Source: Salinicoccus halitifaciens (GTDB lineage Bacteria; Bacillota; Bacilli; Staphylococcales; Salinicoccaceae). Taken from it: a stretch of DNA of 64,000 nucleotides. The stretch is taken from contig NZ_JAJNCU010000003.1 in NCBI RefSeq assembly GCF_021026095.1, positions 310,001 through 374,000 of the forward strand. Direction: 5' to 3'. Below the pieces are notes generated by a model. The model had not been told where the DNA came from and ran no database searches. It was given only the letters and a program-made list of their open reading frames with translations. Shown in pieces: positions 21,065 to 29,297 of this stretch (position 1 is its first letter; every line of letters begins with the position of its first letter). The translations under genes and the position numbers were made by a program.

Positions 21065-22566
21065 CAGGACCCTCCTTCCTCTGCAGCCCCCATCTCAGAA
21101 GACGAAGCCGACCTGAGAATCCATGAGGCGATATTGATCGTTGCGATTCCTATGAATACGGACACGGCACCCGCCGACATTGTACTCGGTATGATACCGG
21201 TGAAGTATAGAAACAGATAGGAACCCAAACCGACAAACATTGAAAGCTCCGCTGCTCTTGCCGGTGCTTTCCTTTTCGCATAGACCGCCTGGAGGATCGG
21301 CCCCATCGTTCCTGCCGCAATTCCTGAAATACCGATCCACATCACATCTCCCATATATTCCGGCGGACGGATGACGATGAGCAGGGCCAACAAGCCGATG
21401 AATGGTACAGTCAGCCTGCTGATCTGGAATGCTATTTTCTCAGCCTTTTCATCACTGACTTTCACGATATTCCGCTTGACCAGGAACTTCAGGAAGATAT
21501 CATTCGCAAAAACGGTGGAGATTGATACGAATATCCCGTCTGTCGTGGACATCGCTGCTGCAAGTATCACGACACCGAACAGAGCAACGACGATGGCTGG
21601 GAATGCCCAGATGATATAGTCCATAAGTGCCAGGTCCGCTGCACTGGCTGTATCACCCAATGCCGCTCTGCTGTAAAGTCCGCCAAACAGTACGAGTACG
21701 GATAGTGCAGCAACCACTACATAGGTTGCAATCATCTTGCCCAGGTCCTGCTCATTCTTCAGCCCCAGTACTTTATTGAACAGATGGGGGGCTGATGCGA
21801 ATGCCCATTGTATTACGATGGCACCAATCACTGCTCCAATGGAATAGAAATGCAGGGATTCCGGATTAAATACCGCAACCAGATTCTCGTTCTGTGCAGC
21901 CAATTCATGGGAAATTCCTGCAAATGTATCGGAGATTCCACCTTTCCAGAAAATTACTATGCCTGAAATAAAAATCCCTATACCTGCAATCGCCATGATG
22001 AAAGCCTGTACTGCATCGGTATAGATGTCCGCAAGCGCACCGCCGGCATAGACATATATGACTACAATCAGGGCGATGAGTAGGAGTCCGCTTGTATAGG
22101 ACATTCCAAGCAGATATTCGAATATCTTTGCACCAGCGACGAATTGGGCAGCAATGTAGAATATGTTGAAAAGAAGAATCAGTCCCGTTCCGACGCGGAG
22201 GATGTCGCTCTTATAGAAATCACCCAGCCAGTCCGGAAGGGATAGGGACTTCTGTCCATTGTTCAGCTTTCTCACCTTTTTAGCCACCATCAGTACGCCG
22301 ATCGGGCCGCCGGCGATTATCGCCAGGAACAGCCAGAGATTCGACAGGCCCCATTCATATGACCAGCCGGGGTAACCCAGAAATGTCGCAGCGCTTAAAT
22401 AGGTTGCGGCAAACGAGAATCCAAGGACATATGGTCCAAGGGTCCCGCCGCCTGTAGCAAAATCCCTGATCGACTTCATCTTTTTCGAACTCAAATATCC
22501 TACAACGAGCATCAGCACTAGAAATACGGAAAAACCGATCCATGTATAGAGTGTAATCTGATCCAT
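21064..22566 (-). CDS. Sodium:solute symporter (SSS family)
   Basis: A 500-residue membrane protein with about 13 hydrophobic segments. It opens with an extracellular N-terminus, then ATYLSAATFLGYPGWSYEWGLSNLW, whose first half (ATYLSAATFLGYPG) is the family's sodium-site helix. A further signature is the ALADIYTDAVQAFIMAIAG stretch. SSS proteins couple Na+ entry to uptake of sugars, proline, carboxylates, pantothenate or choline-like compounds. The substrate cannot be read from sequence; context with a sulfur-regulated monooxygenase suggests an organosulfur compound or its carbon skeleton. Confidence 0.9.
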   Translation of the reverse strand: MDQITLYTWIGFSVFLVLMLVVGYLSSKKMKSIRDFATGGGTLGPYVLGFSFAATYLSAATFLGYPGWSYEWGLSNLWLFLAIIAGGPIGVLMVAKKVRKLNNGQKSLSLPDWLGDFYKSDILRVGTGLILLFNIFYIAAQFVAGAKIFEYLLGMSYTSGLLLIALIVVIYVYAGGALADIYTDAVQAFIMAIAGIGIFISGIVIFWKGGISDTFAGISHELAAQNENLVAVFNPESLHFYSIGAVIGAIVIQWAFASAPHLFNKVLGLKNEQDLGKMIATYVVVAALSVLVLFGGLYSRAALGDTASAADLALMDYIIWAFPAIVVALFGVVILAAAMSTTDGIFVSISTVFANDIFLKFLVKRNIVKVSDEKAEKIAFQISRLTVPFIGLLALLIVIRPPEYMGDVMWIGISGIAAGTMGPILQAVYAKRKAPARAAELSMFVGLGSYLFLYFTGIIPSTMSAGAVSVFIGIATINIASWILRSASSSEMGAAEEGGS

Positions 22567-22581
22567 AAATACCTCCTTGGG

Positions 22582-23961
22582 TTAATATCTTTCACTTAAT
22601 GTCTTCGTCCTTTTGGCAGGGTGGTTCCCGGCAAGATATCTTCTGCCTTTTCCGAACATGTTCTCCCTAAGCGTCTCACCTTCATATTCCGTTCTGTAGA
22701 TGCCCCGTTTCTGCAGTTCCGGTACCACATGATCCACAAACTCTTTAAATGTCCCGGGCGAATAGGTCTGGGCGATGTTGAAACCGTCTGCACCGCCGAC
22801 TTCGGACCACTCTTCGATCCTATCTGCAATCTGTTCCGGTGTACCGATAAACTTCACAGTACCATTCCCCAGCCCATGATTCTTCACCGCTTCGCGCAGT
22901 GTCCATCTGCGGTCGGGGTCCTTCGTATACATGTCCAGGTTGCCCTGCACCGCCTCTGTCTCGATATCCTCGATGTACTGGTCAGGATCATATTGTGAGA
23001 AATCGATGCCGGTATGCCCGGACAGGAGGGAGGCCGTACCTTCATAACTCACATTGTTCTGAAGGTCCTCATATTTCTGCCAGGCCTCTGCCTCGGTGGC
23101 ACCGATGATCGGTAGAATCATCGGGAAAATCAATACATCATCTGCATTCCTCCCTTGGGCTATGGTGCGCTCCCTGATATCGTTCGTATAGGCTGTCAGT
23201 GCATCCAGCGAATGGTTCTTCGTGAAGACCGCCTCCGCATGCTTTGCTGCAAAATCGCGCCCCTTTGGTGATGCTCCCGCCTGGAAAAGGACTGGTGTCC
23301 GCTGAGGGGAGGGCTCCACGAGGTGTGGTCCGGGAACATTGAAGAACTCTCCCTGATGATTGATCATATGTACTTTATCAGCATCAGCGAAAATATCTTT
23401 CTCCCTGTCGTGCAGAACCGCTCCCTCCTCCCAGCTGTCTTCCCAAAGTTTATAGACCACTTCCAGAAACTCATCTGCACGATCATATCTCAGCGCCTTC
23501 GGAAGACGCCCATCGAGACCCAGATTCACCGCTTCGCTTTCCAGGTAGGAAGTGACCACATTCCAGGCCACTCTGCCTTCCGTCAGATGGTCCAACGTGG
23601 ACAGCTGACGCGCCAGGGAATAGGGTTGGGCGTAAGTGGTAGAAATCGTCGGTGCAAACCCGAGATGCTCCGTTGCAGCAGCCATCGCCGGAATCACAAG
23701 CGTTGGATCATGTGCCGGCAGCTGGACAGCATGCCGGACCGCTGCGTCATGACTGTTTCCATAAACACTGTATGTCCCCAGGACATCTGCAATGAACATC
23801 GCATCAAACTTGCCACGCTCTAGTGTCTTCGCTGTATCAATCCAGTATTTCAGCCTGTTATGTCTGGTCCCCCTGTCATTCTCATGCTTCCAGAGCCCTG
23901 TTGAATGGGGAGATGGCGAATTCTGAATAAAACCGTTCAAGTGAATTTGTTTCTTTTTCAT
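22582..23961 (-). CDS. NtaA/SnaA/DszA-family FMN monooxygenase, DmoA-like
   Basis: A luciferase-fold enzyme of 459 residues that would use FMNH2 from a separate reductase and O2. Family marks include FDAMFIADVLG, PYSLARQLSTLDHLTEGRVAWN (shown by its halves PYSLARQLS and GRVAWNVVTSYL), EPSPQRTPVLFQAGAS and the C-terminal GGADGFNIA. The length and these segments recall dimethyl-sulfide monooxygenase and related C-S or C-N cleaving enzymes. The ATG at 23961 is seven bases after GGAGG. It is the first gene behind an S-box riboswitch, so expression should rise when SAM is low. No flavin reductase is adjacent. Confidence 0.88.
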   Translation of the reverse strand: MKKKQIHLNGFIQNSPSPHSTGLWKHENDRGTRHNRLKYWIDTAKTLERGKFDAMFIADVLGTYSVYGNSHDAAVRHAVQLPAHDPTLVIPAMAAATEHLGFAPTISTTYAQPYSLARQLSTLDHLTEGRVAWNVVTSYLESEAVNLGLDGRLPKALRYDRADEFLEVVYKLWEDSWEEGAVLHDREKDIFADADKVHMINHQGEFFNVPGPHLVEPSPQRTPVLFQAGASPKGRDFAAKHAEAVFTKNHSLDALTAYTNDIRERTIAQGRNADDVLIFPMILPIIGATEAEAWQKYEDLQNNVSYEGTASLLSGHTGIDFSQYDPDQYIEDIETEAVQGNLDMYTKDPDRRWTLREAVKNHGLGNGTVKFIGTPEQIADRIEEWSEVGGADGFNIAQTYSPGTFKEFVDHVVPELQKRGIYRTEYEGETLRENMFGKGRRYLAGNHPAKRTKTLSERY

Positions 23962-23989
23962 ATACATACCTCCAGTTTGATTGAATACT

Positions 23990-24028
23990 AAAAAGCCCCT
24001 TCTTCTTAAAAGATAAGAAGAAGGGGCT
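23990..24028 (-). terminator. S-box controlled terminator
   Basis: On the minus strand AGCCCCTTCTTCTT pairs with AAGAAGAAGGGGCT and runs into TTTTT. It lies between the aptamer and the monooxygenase gene, where the riboswitch expression platform belongs. Confidence 0.9.
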
Positions 24029-24049
24029 GAATATATAGATCAAGGGTTC

Positions 24050-24153
24050 TTCTCTTATCTTCTAGCAAAATGCTACTGGAATTGGCACAGTACCGTTACG
24101 GTCTGTTGCCGAGGCTTCAAAGGGCCAGTCCCTCCACCTCTCTGGATAAGAAA
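24050..24153 (-). promoter_or_regulatory. SAM-I (S-box) riboswitch aptamer
   Basis: Read on the minus strand, the region starts TTCTTATCCAGAGAGGTGG and continues GAGGGACTGGCCCTTTGAAGCC then TCGGCAACAG (given here as its parts), the conserved SAM-I core. P1 can form between TTCTTATC (24145-24152) and GATAAGAGAA (24051-24060). A terminator follows, so SAM binding should switch off the downstream operon. Confidence 0.95.
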
Positions 24154-24181
24154 ATTCTGAATTTATTAAGTTGTAATGCCT

Positions 24182-24210
24182 AATATATATCAAAAGAAAT
24201 TATATGTCAA
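24182..24210 (-). promoter_or_regulatory. Sigma-A promoter of the S-box operon
   Basis: Minus-strand TTGACA (24205-24210) and TATATT (24182-24187) are separated by 17 bp, and the start site would fall just before the aptamer. Confidence 0.85.
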
Positions 24211-24408
24211 CAAAATTTATAGTTTTTTAGTAGGAATAGAGAGGCGGGAAAACTCGAAACACTAGACAGTTTCTTGATTGCGCCCTTAAATTTAAAGAAT
24301 TATGAAGTGGTTAACCAAAAAAGAATCTCCAAGAAAAAACATAATAAATTTCTTGATTTGATTAAAGAGAATGATATTAGATAAAATCATATTATTCATT
24401 GATACACC

Positions 24409-24423
24409 GAAAGTTATCATAAG
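24409..24423 (+). other. Second copy of the rlmH attachment-like sequence
   Basis: GAAAGTTATCATAAG here and GAGAGTTATCATAAG at 19133-19147 differ at one of 15 positions and have the same orientation, as expected of left and right att sites around an inserted segment. No recombinase gene lies between. Confidence 0.4.
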
Positions 24424-24448
24424 CAGCGCCAGCATCCATGACTGGAGA

Positions 24449-24477
24449 TTTAAAAGCATCTGCGACCATGGTATAAT
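24449..24477 (+). promoter_or_regulatory. Extended -10 promoter in the AT-rich spacer
   Basis: TTTAAA (24449-24454), 17 bp, then TATAAT (24472-24477) preceded by TGG. It points towards the hairpins at 24545 and 24591. Confidence 0.6.
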
Positions 24478-24483
24478 ATTACT

Positions 24484-24616
24484 ATAAGGACAATGAAGAT
24501 TGATATTGAAAGCAATTAATTCAAACAAAGAAATCACTTTTGAGTTAAGGCATGCTACAGCCTTAAAATGATAAAATATATAAGAATAGGAGCAACTCGA
24601 AAGAGTTGCTTTTTTA
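24484..24616 (+). ncRNA. Candidate small RNA of about 130 nt
   Basis: A promoter ends at 24477 and an intrinsic terminator ends at 24616. Between them lies a stem TTAAGGC/GCCTTAA (24545-24551 with 24560-24566). The terminator is AGCAACTC, GAAA tetraloop, GAGTTGCT, then six T. No open frame with a ribosome binding site fits inside. It could be a free small RNA or an attenuated leader of the genes at 24685-25472. Confidence 0.5.
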
Positions 24617-24684
24617 TCTATCATCTTCAAAATGAGGAAATGATGGAATTGATTTTAATGCCGATTAATTTAGGAGAAATTACA

Positions 24685-24774
24685 ATGAAGTTTAGTATTA
24701 TGCTCAGAAAATTTGAAGAGTCAAACGAATATAAAACATGGTTTAAACCCAAGATGAAAGAGGGAAATTTATGA
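24685..24774 (+). CDS. Short 29-residue ORF coupled to the TVP38 gene
   Basis: ATG at 24685 has TTAGGAGA nine bases upstream. The 29 residues are basic and aromatic (MKFSIMLRKF ... FKPKMKEGNL) and the stop overlaps the next start (ATGA). It may be a coupled leader peptide or the end of a lost gene; I do not recognise it. Confidence 0.35.
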   Translation: MKFSIMLRKFEESNEYKTWFKPKMKEGNL

Positions 24775-25472
24775 GTTCGGGCGAAGATCGCAATAAGATA
24801 TTTTCCATAAATTCAATAGTATCACTGGCTACTCTGGTTGTGATTGTTGCCGGGCTGTTATGGGTGAGCTTCAACCTGAACCCACCACCGCCGGAGGAAA
24901 TGCGCGAGATCATACTCGGCTACGGCTGGGCCGGGTGGCTGGTGTTCCTCGGGATCATTGCAGCGATCGCCGTCACCCCCATCCCCATATCAGTGACTGC
25001 CTTGGTGGCGGGCTCCCTCTACGGTGTAATCGGCGGGACGCTGCTCTCCCTGACCGGGGTGATGATTGGCTCCTGGATCGGTTATTGGCTGGCCCGTGTT
25101 TTGGGCAAGCGCCTGACCTTCCGGCTCCTGGGACGCCACAGTTCCCTCGTGGAGGATTACCTCAGCAATGCAGGGTTCTGGGCTTTGTGCACTGTGAGGC
25201 TGATGCCCGCCCTGCCGTACTGGCCGGTGAATTACGGTGCCGGGGCCTTGGGTATAGGGCAGTACACATTCATCTCCGCGACTTTTTTGGCCTCCCTCCC
25301 CGGCCAGATCTCCCTGGTGGCTCTGGGGGCCTTTGTAGTGAACACTTCGGTATTCAATGGAGTCGTACTAGTCATTGCGTGGCTCGCAGTATTGGCTTTG
25401 ACGTGGGTTTCCTACCGCTACTGGCGCAGTACAGAATCTGATAAAAACGATTCAGAAGCAGCAGAGGAATAG
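24771..25472 (+). CDS. TVP38/TMEM64 (DedA-like, VTT domain) membrane protein
   Basis: 233 residues with an N-terminal helix (about 14-34), several further hydrophobic segments and the VTT core: TPIPISVTALVAGSLYG, the IGSWIGYWLARVLGK amphipathic stretch and RLMPALPYWPVNYGAGALG. Relatives are thought to move lipids or act in membrane homeostasis. The coding region is clearly richer in GC than the AT-rich DNA on either side, which fits recent acquisition. The start is fixed by GAGGGAAATTT and overlap with the short ORF. Confidence 0.88.
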   Translation: MSSGEDRNKIFSINSIVSLATLVVIVAGLLWVSFNLNPPPPEEMREIILGYGWAGWLVFLGIIAAIAVTPIPISVTALVAGSLYGVIGGTLLSLTGVMIGSWIGYWLARVLGKRLTFRLLGRHSSLVEDYLSNAGFWALCTVRLMPALPYWPVNYGAGALGIGQYTFISATFLASLPGQISLVALGAFVVNTSVFNGVVLVIAWLAVLALTWVSYRYWRSTESDKNDSEAAEE

Positions 25473-25559
25473 ATGCAAAATATATTACCGGTCAATCTAT
25501 TTTGACCGATGGCGGTATAGTCTACAGATAATTAATAAAAGAAGTTATATAGAAAGTGG

Positions 25560-25597
25560 AACACCCTTGATCAGTAGTCCTGAATCAAGGGTGTTTT
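25560..25597. terminator. Terminator between TVP38 and CPBP genes
   Basis: AACACCCTTGAT and ATCAAGGGTGTT form a perfect 12-bp stem with T-rich flanks; it can serve both converging genes. Confidence 0.85.
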
Positions 25598-25681
25598 AAA
25601 TAATATGGCATTCTAAGAAATATCCCATCTACTGAGCCGGTGAAAATCATTATAAAGAAGCTGAGGGCGTCTCCCCTGTTT

Positions 25682-26476
25682 TCAATGTAGAGGGTTTTTT
25701 TGGTTCCAGTCGTGGTTTGAATTGATAAATGATAGGACGGTTGCTCCAACGACACTCGGCAGTAAGATGAATGCAATAAATTGAAGTGTGAAAGTGCCAG
25801 TGACATCAAAGTGTCCGTGAACCGGTCCTAAAATCTGCATGGCAGTCATAATCGCAACATGAAATCCGATCGATGTCCAGACACTGCCTGATATCGCCCT
25901 GAACACACCTAAAATAATTGCGAAGCCGGGAATAAATTGCAGCTGTTCCACAGAGTAGATTGCTCCTATGAAATAGGCAAATAACGTGAACAACAACGCT
26001 TGTAAAATGATTGTACCCCAGTGGGGTAGCACCGTATTCAAGTAACGATATACATATCCCCTGAAAATAAGCTCTTCCGGCAAAGCTTCTATAAAAAATA
26101 CAGTGATGAATAAAATCAAAATACTCAAGAGAAGATAATTAAAATCGGTATACGCCGTTATTTCAACCCACCCAAGCATCAAACAAGCAAATAAGCCGAG
26201 AGTTGCAGGGATTGTCCAGAGGAAGAAACCAAGAAGAAATGAAGAGACGTTTGTTTTAAAAGTGGTCTGGCCCAAATCTTTCCATGAAATTTTGTCGATT
26301 TTTACCAGTAACTGCAAAAGAATAATAGTTAAAATGGTTGTGATAAGCGCAATTATGAAGTGATTCAGAGAATTGTATCTCTCTCCCATAAACGTTTCAC
26401 TCAGGTATGCAATAAAGTTCCAGATGATGATAGCCGATCCCAAGACGGCAATCATTCTTATAATTACATTTTTCAT
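25682..26476 (-). CDS. CPBP-family intramembrane protease
   Basis: 264 residues with about eight membrane segments. The catalytic motif PEELIFRGYVYRYL (EExxxR) lies at about residue 135, followed by the FxxxH-type element in GSVWTSIGFHVAIM. The family covers CAAX-prenyl-protease-like and bacteriocin self-immunity proteins; the substrate is unknown here. AGGAGG stands nine bases before the ATG. It converges with the TVP38 gene. Confidence 0.85.
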   Translation of the reverse strand: MKNVIIRMIAVLGSAIIIWNFIAYLSETFMGERYNSLNHFIIALITTILTIILLQLLVKIDKISWKDLGQTTFKTNVSSFLLGFFLWTIPATLGLFACLMLGWVEITAYTDFNYLLLSILILFITVFFIEALPEELIFRGYVYRYLNTVLPHWGTIILQALLFTLFAYFIGAIYSVEQLQFIPGFAIILGVFRAISGSVWTSIGFHVAIMTAMQILGPVHGHFDVTGTFTLQFIAFILLPSVVGATVLSFINSNHDWNQKNPLH

Positions 26477-26720
26477 TTTAATTTTTCCTCCTTAATACTT
26501 TTATTTTCTTATGGGTCAGAAAAAGTGAGCGGAACATGAACGTTATGTAAATAAAAATATGATTATCGAAGAAGAGGCCACACTTTCCAGATGACCTCTT
26601 CACTTGTCTAAGGAAGGAGGTATATGCCGAAGTGAGTGGATAACCGACTGAACCTCAATTAATCTTTTAAAAAAGAATGGAGTTTGTATATCCAGCCTCT
26701 TCATATTACTATATTGGATT

Positions 26721-26750
26721 TTGGACTATCATGATTAAAAGGCATATAAT
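26721..26750 (+). promoter_or_regulatory. Promoter of the Lrp-type regulator
   Basis: TTGGAC (26721-26726), 18 bp, TATAAT (26745-26750). The remaining 240 bp of the spacer back to the CPBP gene hold a GAAGAGG/CCTCTTC hairpin and nothing else recognised. Confidence 0.65.
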
Positions 26751-26785
26751 GTACCAAATATATAATCATGAAAGGAATAAATGGA

Positions 26786-27196
26786 ATGATTGATCATACA
26801 GACCAGGAAATACTGGCTATACTGTCGGAGAACAGCCGCATTTCCATGAAGGAACTCGGAGAGAGGGTGCACCTGACCGGGGCTGCGGCGGCTGCATGCG
26901 TGATGAAGCTTCTCGATAATGGTGTGATTACAAGCTGCAGCATCGAAGTGAATCAAATGAAAATCGGTTATCCGGTCCATGCGTTCATCAATATAATGAT
27001 ACCCGGCATCACTCATCAGAACTACCTTGAATTTTTGGATGAGTATCCTCAATTTGTCATCAATAACTATAAAGTGAGCGGAGAGGGCTGTTACTTGCTG
27101 GAGTCACGCTTTCCTTCAAACGAAGTGATGGATCAATTTTTGACGGACTTAAACAAATACGCAAATTACAAACTTTCCATCGTCATCGGCAAGTAA
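26786..27196 (+). CDS. Lrp/AsnC-family transcriptional regulator
   Basis: 136 residues from the ATG at 26786, which has AAAGGA upstream; an ATG at 26768 is in frame but lies within that site. An N-terminal winged helix (DHTDQEILAILSENSRISMKELG...VHLTGAAAAACVMKLLDNGVI, given as parts) precedes the RAM ligand-binding domain. Such regulators respond to amino acids. The LLM gene starting 115 bp downstream in the same direction is a plausible target. Confidence 0.88.
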   Translation: MIDHTDQEILAILSENSRISMKELGERVHLTGAAAAACVMKLLDNGVITSCSIEVNQMKIGYPVHAFINIMIPGITHQNYLEFLDEYPQFVINNYKVSGEGCYLLESRFPSNEVMDQFLTDLNKYANYKLSIVIGK

Positions 27197-27311
27197 TCTG
27201 GAACACTTTAAAAAATAAACTAAAACCTTATAATCTCTTTAATTGTTCTATGTAATATTCCACTTCAAATCTCTATCATTATGAATACAGATTAATTCAG
27301 AGGTGGAATTT

Positions 27312-28313
27312 ATGAAAAAATATGATTTATCTATGTTATCCGTGGCGCCTTTAAGGCAGGGCGAGACGATGAAGCAGGGTATCAACAATGCACTGAATCT
27401 TGCGCAGGCTGCAGAAAAGCAAGGTTATAAGCGCATCTGGTTTGCAGAGCATCATAATCACGATGCTTATGCGAGCTCGGCGACCGTGAACATCGTTCAG
27501 CATATATTGAATAATACAGAAAGCGTCCGTGTCGGTGCAGGCGGGATTATGCTGCCAAACCACTCTCCCTTAGTTGTGGCTGAACAGTTTGGAACGCTTG
27601 AGACCATCTATCCGGATCGTGTGGATCTGGCATTGGGACGTGCACCGGGCACGGATTCACAGACAGCGGATGTCATCCGCCGTTCGAATCATAACGGTGT
27701 GTTTTTATTCGAAAAAGAGGTCGGCCACACTTTACGTTACCTCGGTAATGAAGATGATCAGGGGCAGGTGCGTGCCTATCCCGGCCTTGATACAAACGTG
27801 CCTCTATATATTCTTGGCTCTTCGTCCGCATCCGCATCAATCGCTGCAAATCTCGGACTGCCGTATGCATTCGGCGCCCAGTTCTCCCCGGAGTCCATGG
27901 CCGAATCACTGAGCATTTACAGGAGGAACTTCAAACCGTCCAAATATTTAAAAGAACCGTATGTGATGGCATGCATCAACGTGGTTGCTGCGGATTCAGA
28001 AGAAGAAGCTGAATTTATTTCATCGACGCTTCTCCAGGTATACATTGATATTTACACAAATAACTTAAGCAAGCTGATTCCGCCCGTTGAGAATTTCATT
28101 GATACATTATCGCCGTCGGAACTGAACATCATCCGTCACCGTCTCGGCTACACCATTATGGGTGACAAGGACCGGATCAAACGTGAAGTGTTGGAGTTCC
28201 AGGAAATGTTCCAGGCTGATGAAATCATTGCTCTCACCAATATTTACGACCCCGACAGTGAAATCAGATCCTATGAAATCATGAAAGAAGTTTCTGATGA
28301 ACTGAATCAGTAG
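27312..28313 (+). CDS. LLM-class flavin oxidoreductase (MsnO8-like)
   Basis: A single-domain luciferase-like protein of 333 residues. It shows LSVAPLRQGE at the start, IWFAEHHNHDAYASS, GAGGIMLPNHSPLVVAEQFGTL (as halves GAGGIMLPNHSP and VVAEQFGTL), and DLALGRAPGTD, all typical of the MsnO8/alkanal-monooxygenase-like group. It probably binds FMN; the substrate is unknown. The ATG at 27312 is preceded by AGAGGTGG. It is unrelated in subfamily to the DmoA-like enzyme at 22.6 kb. Confidence 0.9.
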   Translation: MKKYDLSMLSVAPLRQGETMKQGINNALNLAQAAEKQGYKRIWFAEHHNHDAYASSATVNIVQHILNNTESVRVGAGGIMLPNHSPLVVAEQFGTLETIYPDRVDLALGRAPGTDSQTADVIRRSNHNGVFLFEKEVGHTLRYLGNEDDQGQVRAYPGLDTNVPLYILGSSSASASIAANLGLPYAFGAQFSPESMAESLSIYRRNFKPSKYLKEPYVMACINVVAADSEEEAEFISSTLLQVYIDIYTNNLSKLIPPVENFIDTLSPSELNIIRHRLGYTIMGDKDRIKREVLEFQEMFQADEIIALTNIYDPDSEIRSYEIMKEVSDELNQ

Positions 28314-28322
28314 CAGAAATAC

Positions 28323-28361
28323 AAAAGTCTTCAGTCCTTTAAAGGGATTGAAGACTTTTTG
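28323..28361. terminator. Bidirectional terminator between LLM gene and tadC
   Basis: AAAAGTCTTCAGTCC pairs with GGGATTGAAGACTTTT, flanked by T-runs on both strands. Confidence 0.9.
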
Positions 28362-28374
28362 ATTATTTAATTTT

Positions 28375-29295
28375 CTACATATCCTGCATTGCATCCAGGA
28401 ACTGCATGATTGCGGGGCTGAGCAGCACGATGAAAAGTGCCGGGAATATGAAGAGAACCATTGGAAACAACATCTTCACCGGTGCTTTCATCGCTTTCTC
28501 CTCGGCCCGCTGTTTCCTCAGTTCGCGTATCTCCTCGGTCTGCACACGCAGCACCGTGACCATGCCGATGCCGAGCTTTTCTGCCTGGATGATGCTGAAG
28601 ACCAGACTTTTCAGCTCTTCGACCGGCAGACGCTCAATCATCGCTGCAAGCCCCTGTCTTCTTGTTCTGCCGAGTCTCACCTCTTCAAGCACGAACTTGA
28701 ATTCTTCCGACAGCACGCCTGGTTTTTTCGCGACCACTTTGCTGAGCGCCGCATCAAAACCAAGGCCGGCTTCAAGACTGATCGTCAACAGGTCCAGAAA
28801 ATCGGGCAGTTCCTTCAGTGCCTGTGCCTGGCGCTTTTTCGCCTTCATGTTCATATTCATCTTGGGAAGGGTGATGCCTGCACCGATGCCTGTCAATATG
28901 AGCAGGATGCCATGAAAGACGCTGATATTCATGAATACCATCACCAGAACCGACAGTACGACCAGGCCGCCTGAGAGTATCCACTGCACCATCTTGAACT
29001 CGATCGGGCTGAGCTTCATACCGGCCTGCAGCAGGCGGACTTCCATCTTATCCACCTTGTCCTTGGCCAGTTTCCTCTGAAATTTCTTCTTGATGCTCTT
29101 CCAGCCCGGTTTGATCATCCGGTCCTTGAACGAAGCGCCTTCCATATCGATATTTATATCCTCCGACACATCTTCATCAGGGAAGTAGAGGGCGATACGT
29201 CCGGGAACCATCCGGTTTTTATAAGCGGGGATGGAAAAAACTGCGTAAATCATCAAAGTGATGGACAAAAAGAAACTGAGCGTCAGAAACAGCAT
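28375..29295 (-). CDS. tadC: Tad pilus inner-membrane protein TadC (T2SF domain)
   Basis: 306 residues with a membrane helix at the N-terminus, two near 105-150 and one at the C-terminus. The T2SSF domain contains LPDFLDLLTISLEAGLGFDAAL and LVFSIIQAEKLG (first motif given in the form LLTISLEAGLGFDAAL). With TadB it forms the platform on which the TadA ATPase drives Flp pilus assembly. It is the last gene of the locus, two bases after tadB. Confidence 0.92.
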   Translation of the reverse strand: MLFLTLSFFLSITLMIYAVFSIPAYKNRMVPGRIALYFPDEDVSEDINIDMEGASFKDRMIKPGWKSIKKKFQRKLAKDKVDKMEVRLLQAGMKLSPIEFKMVQWILSGGLVVLSVLVMVFMNISVFHGILLILTGIGAGITLPKMNMNMKAKKRQAQALKELPDFLDLLTISLEAGLGFDAALSKVVAKKPGVLSEEFKFVLEEVRLGRTRRQGLAAMIERLPVEELKSLVFSIIQAEKLGIGMVTVLRVQTEEIRELRKQRAEEKAMKAPVKMLFPMVLFIFPALFIVLLSPAIMQFLDAMQDM

Positions 29296-29297
29296 AT

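Noticed and set aside
24292-24630. Minus-strand ORF of 112 codons
   Set aside because: Low-complexity hydrophobic AT-rich frame without a good RBS, antisense to the promoter and terminator of the candidate small RNA.
24568-24774. 68-codon plus-strand ORF
   Set aside because: Its first part crosses the intrinsic terminator at 24591-24616; only the 29-codon end has an RBS and is listed separately.
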